DNA of 12,016 nucleotides from an uncultured Clostridia bacterium (GTDB lineage: Bacteria; Bacillota; Clostridia; Oscillospirales; Acutalibacteraceae), in NCBI GenBank assembly GCA_946186725.1, contig CAMHOI010000016.1, positions 1 to 12,016 on the forward strand, in the 5' to 3' direction. Below are positions 6,223-12,016 of this stretch, piece after piece. Made by a program: the position numbers and the translations under genes. The stretch's first letter is position 1. Each line of letters starts with the position of its first letter. Under the pieces are notes generated by a model that was not told the DNA's origin, ran no database searches, and worked only from the letters and a program-made list of their open reading frames with translations.

Positions 6223-7365
6223 ATGTATTCTGTCCGTGTTTTATCCTTTTTGCTTTGCTTGACGTTGGCCATGACCGCCGTCGGCTGTACGCAGGGCGAA
6301 ACGGGCTCTCTTTCGTCGCTGGCCGTCTCTTCGGTCTCGTCCGGGTCGTCCTCCGAAGCGGAAGAGATCTCCTCCGGGCCGGCGCTCGGCCCCTATGACC
6401 ACCGCGTGCTCCGTGTGCTCGGCAGCGAGGCGTACTGGCGGCTGACCGGCCGCTCCATGACCGTCGTCGACGACTTCGGGCAGAACGCTGTGGGGTACGA
6501 CCACGCGGCGCAGGGCTTCTTCTTCAACGCCGACTGCGAGGGCGCCGTCACCCTGCACCTCTCCCTCAACGCCGATATGCACTTTCTGGTGCGGGTGGAC
6601 GGAGAGAGCCGCGACGTCAGAGTCAACCGGCTGGTGCAGGATCCCGTGATCCGCCTCGCCGAGGATTTGCCGCGGGGCAGACATTCCTTTGAACTCTACC
6701 GGTGCAACGAACTGCAGACCAGCGTCGCCTCCCTCGACGCGATCGAGCTCGACGGGACTCTGCTGCCCTATGAGGCGCCGGACAGAGACCTCAAGATGAT
6801 CTTCCTGGGCGATTCCATTACCGCCGGCGAGGGCATCACCTCCGTCAAGGGCGAGAAGCGCACCTTCATGCACTCGGACGCCACCAAAACCTACGCCTTT
6901 CTCACCGGCGAGGCGCTGAACGCCGACTTCTACCTGCTGGCGCAGAGCGGCATGACCACCACGAGCTGCTACAACTACTATGACAAGATCAGCTGGAAGC
7001 GCAGCACGCAGGCCACGTTTGACAACGCCGGGGAGGAAGTCGACGTCTTCGTCATTTCGCTCGGAACCAACCGGGGCAAGCTCACCGACGAGGAGCTGGC
7101 GGCGCAGATCAAGGCCCTGATCGCCAGGGTGCGCGGCGACCACCCGAGCGCCAAGATCGTTTGGTGCTACGGCCAGCTGGTCAACGGGAGCGGCGGCGTC
7201 ATCCGCGCCGCCGTGGAGGAATTGGCTGTGACCGACGCCAACCTCTACTATTACCAGTTCAAGGTTCCCAACAACGCCAGCGGCAACAGCCACCCCACCG
7301 CCGAGGCCAACGCGCGGGACGCGCAGGAGCTGACCGACTTCCTCCGCGGTACGGTGCTCAAATAA
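6223..7365 (+). CDS. Diverged CE2-like SGNH lipoprotein, copy 5 of 5
   Basis: A 380-residue predicted lipoprotein with lipobox TAVGC (Cys22) and a short Ser-rich linker. The N-terminal domain has WRLTGRS, ADCEG (Cys105), FLVRVDG and FELYRCNE (Cys161), but its first half is about ten residues shorter than in the sisters. The SGNH domain keeps GDSIT (Ser198) and His357, but block III reads GTNR instead of GTND (Asn283 kept, Arg284 replacing Asp) and the following loop is deleted. The residue before the His is Ser356, where the others have Trp or Tyr. It may have a different specificity or reduced activity. GAGGG overlapping the copy 4 stop (6211-6215) serves as ribosome binding site; the gap is 10 bases. 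Last gene before the terminator at 7387-7418. Confidence 0.82.
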   Translation: MYSVRVLSFLLCLTLAMTAVGCTQGETGSLSSLAVSSVSSGSSSEAEEISSGPALGPYDHRVLRVLGSEAYWRLTGRSMTVVDDFGQNAVGYDHAAQGFFFNADCEGAVTLHLSLNADMHFLVRVDGESRDVRVNRLVQDPVIRLAEDLPRGRHSFELYRCNELQTSVASLDAIELDGTLLPYEAPDRDLKMIFLGDSITAGEGITSVKGEKRTFMHSDATKTYAFLTGEALNADFYLLAQSGMTTTSCYNYYDKISWKRSTQATFDNAGEEVDVFVISLGTNRGKLTDEELAAQIKALIARVRGDHPSAKIVWCYGQLVNGSGGVIRAAVEELAVTDANLYYYQFKVPNNASGNSHPTAEANARDAQELTDFLRGTVLK

Positions 7366-7386
7366 GCCGGAAACGGCGTGTTTTCC

Positions 7387-7418
7387 AAGGGATTCTACCG
7401 ACGGTAGAATCCCTTTTT
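7387..7418 (+). terminator. Intrinsic terminator of the CE2 operon
   Basis: GGGATTCTACC (7389-7399), loop GAC, GGTAGAATCCC (7403-7413), then five T. With the flanking AA/TT the stem reaches 13 perfect pairs. It lies 22 bases after the copy 5 stop. Confidence 0.95.
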
Positions 7419-7516
7419 CATAGCGGGAGAGCGGGCCGGCGCGTCTCGAGAGCGGAAAGCGCGCAGGGTACGGGCGGGGCGGGGCATACTGGAGGCAAAG
7501 GAAAGGAGGCGCCGCC

Positions 7517-8125
7517 ATGGAAGCCGCCGTACAAAACAACAATCCGGGGTGCGTTACCCCCGCCCTGCGGGTCGCCAAGCTCGTGCGCGTGGTCACCATC
7601 CCGCCCGTCATGGCAGTCGCCCTGCTGCTGACGATGCGGCTGACGCTCGGCGCCTTCCCGGGGTGGACGCTGTGGGCGGTCATGGGCTGTCTGGCCGCTC
7701 TGCCCTGTCTGGGCTATCCCCTATGCGCCGCTCTCCCCGTCCTGCGAAAAAACAAGAGAAAAAACGAGCGCACCGCCGCCGTCATCCTTTCGGTGGCCGG
7801 GTACGCGGGCGCCTGCGCGTGCGCCTTCGCGGGCGGGCTGACGGGGCCCGACCGTACCGTCTGCCTGATCTATCTGTTCAGCGGGCTGACCATCGCCCTG
7901 ACGCAGAAGCTGACGGGCCTGCATATCAGCGGGCACGCCTGCGGGATGTCCGGTCCCATCGCGGCGGCGTCATGGTTCGTCCATCCCCTGTTTCTGCTGG
8001 GCTATCTGCTCCTGCTGCCCGTGGTGGTCAGCAGTCTCGCCCTCAAGCGGCACAACGGGTGGGAGCTGGCGATCGGCGCCGCCGTGCCGGTGCTGGCGAT
8101 GCTCCTGCTGAACGCCCTGCTGTGA
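7517..8125 (+). CDS. PAP2-like integral membrane protein with degenerate motifs
   Basis: A 202-residue protein with about five hydrophobic segments. Three stretches match PAP2 phosphatase motifs in order and spacing: K78-x6-R85-T (canonical Kx6RP), ISGHA with His140 (canonical PSGH), and S172-S-x5-H179-x3-E183 (canonical SRx5Hx3D). The two His expected for the phosphohistidine mechanism are kept, but the motif 3 Arg and Asp are changed to Ser and Glu and the Pro residues are lost. It may dephosphorylate a lipid such as an isoprenyl or phosphatidyl phosphate, or be a non-catalytic relative. The ATG at 7517 follows AAAGGAGG by about seven bases. It stands alone between two terminators; I could not find a convincing promoter in 7419-7516. 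Confidence 0.65.
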   Translation: MEAAVQNNNPGCVTPALRVAKLVRVVTIPPVMAVALLLTMRLTLGAFPGWTLWAVMGCLAALPCLGYPLCAALPVLRKNKRKNERTAAVILSVAGYAGACACAFAGGLTGPDRTVCLIYLFSGLTIALTQKLTGLHISGHACGMSGPIAAASWFVHPLFLLGYLLLLPVVVSSLALKRHNGWELAIGAAVPVLAMLLLNALL

Positions 8126-8135
8126 GCCCAAACGC

Positions 8136-8169
8136 AAAAACGCTCCGTGTATCGCTACACGGAGCGTTT
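8136..8169. terminator. Bidirectional terminator between the PAP2-like gene and metG
   Basis: A 14-pair perfect stem, AAACGCTCCGTGTA (8138-8151) and TACACGGAGCGTTT (8156-8169), with loop TCGC. The A-run at 8136-8140 is a T-run on the minus strand, so it suits metG best; the GTTTCCTT side can also serve the plus-strand gene. The genes converge here. Confidence 0.9.
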
Positions 8170-8180
8170 CCTTATGTCGG

Positions 8181-10109
8181 TCAGCGGATCACAGCGCCCG
8201 GCGCCACGCCGTCGAGGAAGAGCACCTTGACGCCCTCTTCGCCGTCGGCGGCGAGGATCATGCCCCGGCTCTCCACCCCGCAGAGGGTGGCGGGCTTGAG
8301 GTTGGCGACGACCGCGACGGTGCGGCCGACCAGCTCCTCGGGCTTGTACCACGGGGCAATGCCCGAGGCGACGGTGCGGGGCGTACCGCTGCCGTCGTCG
8401 AGGGTGAGCTTGAGCAGCTTTTTGGCACGGGGGATGGGCTCGCAGGCCAGCACTTTGGCGGCGCGCAGCTCCACTCTTGCAAAATCGTCGATGGTGATGG
8501 GCTCGGCCTTCGCCTCGGCGGGCTGCTCGGTCTCCGCCTTGGCGGCGGCCTCGGCGGCCAGCTCCCCGAGCACCTTGTTCACGTCCAGACGGGCGAAGAG
8601 AGGCGTCGCTTCGCCCACCTGATAGGCGGCAAGACGGCCGAAGCCGCTCTGTACGCCGGAGAGGGTCACGTCGTCCTCGCCCGCGCCGATCTGGGCGGCG
8701 ATGGCGCGGCAGGTATCGGGCATCACAGGCTGAAGAAGGACGGCGAGGAAGCGGATGGCCTCCAGCAGGTGATAGAGCACGGCGTTAAGCCGCCCGGTCT
8801 GCTCCTGCTTGGCGAGTACCCAGGGAGCCGTCTCGTCGATATACTTGTTGCACCGCTTGGCGAGCTCCATCACGGCGTCCACGGCGTCGGCGTTGCGATA
8901 CTCGTCCATCAGCGCCGTGAAACGGGCGACGGCGCTCTCGGCGCAGGCGGCGAGGTCGCGGTCGACCTCCTCGGTCGCGTCGGGGCGGGTAACGGCGCCG
9001 GAGAAGTACTTGTTGGCCATGGCGACGGTGCGGTTGACGAGGTTGCCCAGCGTGTTGGCCAGGTCGGTATTGTACTTGTTGAGGAAGCTCTCGTAGGTGA
9101 TGGAGCCGTCCTGGGCGAAGGGCATCTCGGCGAGCAGGTAGTAGCGCACCGCGTCGGCGCCGAAGCGGGCAGCCAGCTCGTCGGCGTAGATGACGTTGCC
9201 CTTGGACTTGCTCATCTTATCCTCGCCGAAGAGCATCCAGGGGTGCCCCAGCACCTGCTTGGGCAGGGGCTCGCCCAGCGCCATGAGAATAATGGGCCAG
9301 TAGATGGTGTGGAAGCGGACGATGTCCTTGCCGATGACGTGGAGGTCGGCGGGCCAGTACTTGCGGTACATCTCGCTGCTCCCGTCGGGATGGTAGCCGA
9401 TGCCGGTGATGTAGTTGGACAGCGCGTCGATCCAGACGTAGATGACGTGCCCCTCGTCAAATTCGACGGGGATGCCCCACTTGAAGGAGGAGCGGGAGAC
9501 GCACAGGTCGGCCAGACCCGGCTTGAGGAAGTTGTTGACCATCTCGGCGCGGCGGGAAGCGGGGCGGAAGAAGTCGGGGTTGTCCTCGTAATATTGCATC
9601 AGCTGATCCTGATACTTGCTCAGACGGAGAAAGTAGGCCTCCTCCTTGGCGTCGATCACCTCCCGGCCGCAGTCGGGGCACTTGCCGTCGACGAGCTGGC
9701 TGGCGGTGAAGAAGGACTCGCAGGGGACGCAGTACTTGCCCTCATAGGCGCCCTTGTAGATGTCGCCCTGCTTGTAGAGCTTGGTGAAGATGGCCTTGAC
9801 GGCGGCCTCGTGGTCGGGGTCGGTGGTGCGGATGAAGCGGTCGTAGGTCACGTTGAGGGAGTCCCACACCCCCTTGATCTGCGCGGCGACGCCGTCGACG
9901 TACGCCTTGGGGGTCAGTCCCTGCGCTTTGGCGTATTCCTCGATCTTCTGCCCGTGCTCGTCCGAGCCGGTGAGGAAGTGCACGTCGTAGCCCTCCATGC
10001 GCTTGAAGCGGGCGATAGCGTCCGCGAGGACGATGTCGTAGGCGTTGCCGATGTGGGGCTTGCGGGAGGCGTAGGCGATCGCGGTCGTCAGATAAAAGGT
10101 CTCTTTCAT
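8181..10109 (-). CDS. metG: Methionine--tRNA ligase
   Basis: The 642-residue protein charges tRNA-Met with methionine in the cytosol. The class I signatures are clear: HIGN at residues 19-22 and KMSKS at 298-302. Cys127/Cys130 and Cys144/Cys147 form one zinc knuckle. The C-terminal hundred residues (from about DDFARVELRAAKV) are the EMAP/Trbp111-type tRNA-binding OB-fold found in many bacterial MetRS, including the Bacillus type, so the protein is full length. In-frame ATGs lie further upstream (10139, 10133), but AAGGAG stands nine bases before the ATG at 10109, and the promoter -10 at 10146-10151 would leave no leader for the longer forms. The roughly 30-base leader is too short for a T-box. 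Confidence 0.97.
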   Translation of the reverse strand: MKETFYLTTAIAYASRKPHIGNAYDIVLADAIARFKRMEGYDVHFLTGSDEHGQKIEEYAKAQGLTPKAYVDGVAAQIKGVWDSLNVTYDRFIRTTDPDHEAAVKAIFTKLYKQGDIYKGAYEGKYCVPCESFFTASQLVDGKCPDCGREVIDAKEEAYFLRLSKYQDQLMQYYEDNPDFFRPASRRAEMVNNFLKPGLADLCVSRSSFKWGIPVEFDEGHVIYVWIDALSNYITGIGYHPDGSSEMYRKYWPADLHVIGKDIVRFHTIYWPIILMALGEPLPKQVLGHPWMLFGEDKMSKSKGNVIYADELAARFGADAVRYYLLAEMPFAQDGSITYESFLNKYNTDLANTLGNLVNRTVAMANKYFSGAVTRPDATEEVDRDLAACAESAVARFTALMDEYRNADAVDAVMELAKRCNKYIDETAPWVLAKQEQTGRLNAVLYHLLEAIRFLAVLLQPVMPDTCRAIAAQIGAGEDDVTLSGVQSGFGRLAAYQVGEATPLFARLDVNKVLGELAAEAAAKAETEQPAEAKAEPITIDDFARVELRAAKVLACEPIPRAKKLLKLTLDDGSGTPRTVASGIAPWYKPEELVGRTVAVVANLKPATLCGVESRGMILAADGEEGVKVLFLDGVAPGAVIR

Positions 10110-10145
10110 GAACGATGGCTCCTTACTTGGCATATACACGTGTCT

Positions 10146-10173
10146 ATTATACCAAACTATCCCGAAAATGCAA
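10146..10173 (-). promoter_or_regulatory. Probable metG promoter
   Basis: On the minus strand a perfect TATAAT (10146-10151) is preceded after 16 bases by TTGCAT (10168-10173), a weak -35 (3 of 6). Transcription would begin near 10139, about 30 bases ahead of the metG ATG. Confidence 0.65.
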
Positions 10174-10183
10174 GGAGCAGGGC

Positions 10184-10214
10184 AAAAAAGCCCGCCTTTG
10201 ACAAACGGACGGGC
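10184..10214 (-). terminator. Intrinsic terminator of the M14 peptidase gene
   Basis: On the minus strand, outer arms GCCCG and CGGGC (plus positions 10190-10214) enclose inner CC/GG and TTT/AAA pairs with one or two bulged bases, followed by six T (10184-10189). It lies just past the peptidase stop and before the metG promoter, so metG is a separate unit. Confidence 0.75.
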
Positions 10215-10225
10215 GCGTGGTATAC

Positions 10226-11128
10226 TTACAGAATAAGCGCGAGGGTCAGCATCTCCTCCACCCGCCGGTATACGTCGTCCAGATCGCTCGCCGGCAGAGG
10301 ATTGCGCCCCTTCCCCAGCTCGACGGTGAAGCCGGGACGGTGAAACTCCCGGATGAACCAGTCCTTGAAGCCGCCGTGAGAGGCGAGCGCGTCCGGCTTG
10401 TCAAGCGCGTAGCCGCTCGACGCGGACAGGATCTGCGCCATGCGCTTGGCGTTGGGCGGGGTATCGGGGCCGTACTGCCAGTAGATCACTTCCCCCTGGG
10501 TGTGGAGCGCCACGACGTGAGAAACGGGATTCTGACGGCAAAGCGCGCACAGCGCCGCCGTCTCCGCCTCGCTTTCCGGACGGGGGCCGCCGTAGCGGGT
10601 CGGCCCGGGCCCGAAGATGCCCGCCGCTTCCTCCGCCCTGCGCAGCTCCTGCCAGCCCGCGTCGAAGTTGTGGTTGACGTCGACGCCGCGCGCATTGGCG
10701 TTCCACGTCTCAAAGTGTCCGCCGCAGAGCCGTTTGATCCGCCCGTCACCGCCTGCGGCTCTCTCGCCGTGGAGAGCGATGTCAGCCCCGTCCGGGTTGA
10801 CCAAGGGCAGGGCGATCAAGCCCCGCTCTGCCAGCACCCGTCGCACAGGCACACCCGCGAGATCGCGTCCTGTCATCAGGGCGCGGCAGAGCCGCTCGAC
10901 GAAGCGGAGGCAGACCCCCGCCGAGAGCCGCTCCAGCCCGTGAAAGGCGGCGGCGTACAGCACGTAGCTCTCCCGTTTCCTGCCCAGGCGCAGCACGAGC
11001 AGTTCTTTGCCCAACGCCGTCTTGCCCGCCTTCTCCAAGCGGAGAAAGGGGTAAAGCCCCAACAGCCGATACACCTCGTCGAGCACCGTAAAGGAGTCCT
11101 GCTCCACGGCTCGTACGACGTCGCTCAT
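10226..11128 (-). CDS. M14-family zinc carboxypeptidase, probably murein-peptide type
   Basis: A 300-residue protein with the M14 metallocarboxypeptidase layout: FHGLE with zinc ligands His63 and Glu66, NPDG at 111-114, ARGVDVNHNFD at 146-156 with substrate-contacting Arg147 and Asn residues, LHTQGEV with zinc ligand His209, and FTVELGKG with the catalytic Glu270. No signal peptide or LysM domain is present, so it should act in the cytosol. Family members of this size and context (gamma-D-glutamyl-diamino acid endopeptidases, E. coli MpaA) cut the D-Glu to diaminopimelate bond during recycling of wall peptides; that specificity is inferred. AGGAG lies seven bases before the ATG at 11128. It is divergent from the Nudix gene and ends in its own terminator. 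Confidence 0.88.
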   Translation of the reverse strand: MSDVVRAVEQDSFTVLDEVYRLLGLYPFLRLEKAGKTALGKELLVLRLGRKRESYVLYAAAFHGLERLSAGVCLRFVERLCRALMTGRDLAGVPVRRVLAERGLIALPLVNPDGADIALHGERAAGGDGRIKRLCGGHFETWNANARGVDVNHNFDAGWQELRRAEEAAGIFGPGPTRYGGPRPESEAETAALCALCRQNPVSHVVALHTQGEVIYWQYGPDTPPNAKRMAQILSASSGYALDKPDALASHGGFKDWFIREFHRPGFTVELGKGRNPLPASDLDDVYRRVEEMLTLALIL

Positions 11129-11142
11129 ATCATCACTCCTCG

Positions 11143-11195
11143 GACAAATACTATGCGCCGGGTTCTTCCATCATGCGAAAAGCGAGGCATTTGTC
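11143..11195. promoter_or_regulatory. Short inverted repeat framing the divergent M14/Nudix spacer
   Basis: GACAAAT (11143-11149) and its exact reverse complement ATTTGTC (11189-11195) bracket most of the 67-base spacer between the two start codons. No clear promoter could be read for either gene. Seven-base arms this far apart may be chance. Confidence 0.25.
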
Positions 11196-11777
11196 ATGGA
11201 TATGACGGAAAAGACACTGGCGGGCGAGACCCGCTTTGAGGGCCGCCTGCTGAAGCTGCGGGTGGACCGGGTCGCCCTGCCCGACGGCGCGGAGGCCGAG
11301 CGGGAGGTCGTCGCGCATCCCGGCGGGGTGGCCATCGCCGCGATCACCGGGGCGGACGAGATCCTGCTGGTGCGGCAGTACCGCTACCCCTTCTCCTGCG
11401 TGACGCGGGAGATCCCCGCGGGCAAGCGGGAACCCGGGGAAGATCCCCTGACCGGCGCCAAGCGGGAGCTGGCGGAGGAAACGGGTTACGCCGCCGCCTC
11501 CTGGCGGGAGCTGGGCGAATTGTGGCCCACCCCCGGCTTCTGTACCGAAACGGATCGCCTTTATCTGGCCACGGGGCTGATCTCCCTGCGGGAGCACCCC
11601 GAGGTCCTTCCCCCCGGCGCCGCCATGCCCCGCCCCGACGCGGACGAGTTCCTCGAGGTGGAGCGTCTGCCCCTGTCGGAGGCGGCGGAGGCCGTGCTTC
11701 GCGGGGAATTCCCTGACGCCAAGACGCAGATCGCCCTGCTGAAGGTGGGCCTTCTGCGAGAAAGGAAGGCCCTATGA
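11196..11777 (+). CDS. Nudix hydrolase, ADP-ribose pyrophosphatase type
   Basis: The 193-residue protein carries a perfect Nudix box, GX5EX7REUXEEXGU, from Gly76 to Tyr98 (Glu82, Arg90, Glu91, Glu94, Glu95), where Glu residues bind the catalytic metal ions. The flanking layout, with LLVRQYRYP ahead of the box, REIPAG leading into it, and a PGFCTE turn after it, is that of the NudF/YqkG ADP-ribose pyrophosphatases, which split ADP-ribose into AMP and ribose 5-phosphate in the cytosol. I chose ATG 11196 with GAGG eight bases upstream; ATG 11202 is possible. The C-terminal end overlaps the next gene by four bases (ATGA), implying coupling. Confidence 0.93.
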   Translation: MDMTEKTLAGETRFEGRLLKLRVDRVALPDGAEAEREVVAHPGGVAIAAITGADEILLVRQYRYPFSCVTREIPAGKREPGEDPLTGAKRELAEETGYAAASWRELGELWPTPGFCTETDRLYLATGLISLREHPEVLPPGAAMPRPDADEFLEVERLPLSEAAEAVLRGEFPDAKTQIALLKVGLLRERKAL

Positions 11778-12016
11778 AGCGTGCGTTTTCTCTGCTTCTG
11801 GCGGCGCTGACGGCAACCCTCTGCCTGGGCGGCTGCCATTTCGGTGAACGGCCGGGCGATCCCACCGTGCCGACCGCCTCCCTCTCCTCCGCGTGGCAGG
11901 AGGCCTTCCCCGCCCCGGAGAGCAAAGAAATGGATCCCATGCAGGCCTGCATGGTCAACAACGAGAAAGTCAGCCCCGTCACCATCGAGAGTGCCATTAC
12001 CTCGCTCGGAGTAGCC
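11774..12016 (+). CDS. Unrecognised lipoprotein, N-terminal part only
   Basis: Eighty-one residues are visible before the window ends. They begin with a lipoprotein signal: basic KR, a Leu/Ala-rich core and lipobox LGGC (Cys21), followed by a Pro/Ser/Thr-rich spacer to about residue 50. The remaining 30 residues (starting around MDPMQACMVNN) match no family I recognise. The ATG at 11774 sits in an ATGA overlap with the Nudix stop, with AAGGAAGG just upstream. It shows no similarity to the CE2-like array beyond the generic signal. Confidence 0.75.
   Translation, partial: MKRAFSLLLAALTATLCLGGCHFGERPGDPTVPTASLSSAWQEAFPAPESKEMDPMQACMVNNEKVSPVTIESAITSLGVA

Larger units (their letters stand above)
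1205..7365 (+). repeat. Tandem array of five CE2-like paralogs
   Basis: Five complete genes of the same two-domain family lie head to tail on one strand: 1205-2497, 2653-3870, 3890-4906, 4926-6212 and 6223-7365. Gaps are 155, 19, 19 and 10 bases. All share the ADCEG and YRCNE motifs, GDS[IV]T, LNADF, a nearly invariant RVRADHPNAKIVW TYGQ block and HP[ST]A near the C-terminus. The array reflects repeated local duplication. Confidence 0.9.

Noticed and set aside
7060..7085. Copy 5 as a frameshifted pseudogene because GTND is disrupted.
   Set aside because: The frame is open and family motifs continue on both sides in register; the change is a substitution plus short deletion, so divergence rather than breakage.
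1205..7365. The array as a mobile element, phage or CRISPR-like repeat region.
   Set aside because: There is no transposase, integrase, terminal inverted repeat or regular short repeat with spacers; the repeats are whole coding genes.
1199..7683. A chain of long minus-strand open frames (each about 430-535 codons) lying opposite the five CE2-like genes.
   Set aside because: They are shadows of G/C-ending codons in the plus-strand genes: composition is Gly/Ala/Val-rich and low in complexity, there are no family motifs, and they repeat only because the genes under them do.
10110..10139. Longer metG start at 10139 adding ten residues.
   Set aside because: The ribosome binding site and the usual MetRS N-terminus (KETFYLTT) point to 10109, and the -10 element places the transcript start at about 10139.
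10110..10145. T-box riboswitch in front of metG.
   Set aside because: The leader is only about 30 bases, far too short for a T-box, and no anti-terminator structure is present.
8769..10343. A 524-codon plus-strand open frame opposite metG.
   Set aside because: It is antisense to a certain metG, has biased Gly/Val/Leu/Asp composition and no recognisable domain.

Overview
The window looks like a chromosomal segment of a high-GC, low-oxygen Gram-positive bacterium, most likely an uncultured or gut member of the Clostridia (Oscillospiraceae/Ruminococcaceae type). The clues are an AbrB/SpoVT-type regulator, Gram-positive lipoprotein signals with Ser/Ala-rich linkers, strong AAGGAGG-like ribosome binding sites, and clostridial-type MetRS and PAP2-like proteins. 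The genus is inference; there is no rRNA or other marker to fix it.

Region 1 (1-260): the 5' end of an AbrB-family regulator runs leftward out of the window. A divergent promoter pair separates it from what follows.

Region 2 (261-7418) is the centrepiece. An EamA/DMT-type membrane transporter overlaps by 4 bases the first of FIVE tandem paralogous genes, and a strong intrinsic terminator closes the unit. Each paralog has an N-terminal beta-sandwich-like domain and a C-terminal SGNH/GDSL hydrolase domain, the two-domain plan of carbohydrate esterase family 2 (CE2, deacetylases of acetylated glycans). Copies 1, 2, 4 and 5 are predicted lipoproteins with the lipobox Cys always at residue 22. 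Copy 3 has no export signal. All five keep the nucleophile Ser, the oxyanion Asn and the His, but none has the Asp three residues before the His, which suggests a Ser-His dyad. Copy 5 is the most diverged around the active site. A 155-bp gap between copies 1 and 2 holds two GC-rich hairpins and a scrap resembling the 3' end of a further copy. My reading, as inference, is a surface set of esterases with related but diversified specificities, plus one cytosolic member, co-expressed with a small-molecule exporter or importer.

Region 3 (7419-8169): a small membrane protein with degenerate PAP2 phosphatase motifs, converging on metG across a shared bidirectional terminator.

Region 4 (8181-11128, minus strand): methionyl-tRNA synthetase (metG) with its own promoter, preceded upstream by a cytosolic M14 zinc carboxypeptidase with its own terminator.

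Region 5 (11129-12016, plus strand): an ADP-ribose pyrophosphatase-type Nudix hydrolase overlapping by 4 bases the start of an unrecognised lipoprotein gene that runs off the right edge.
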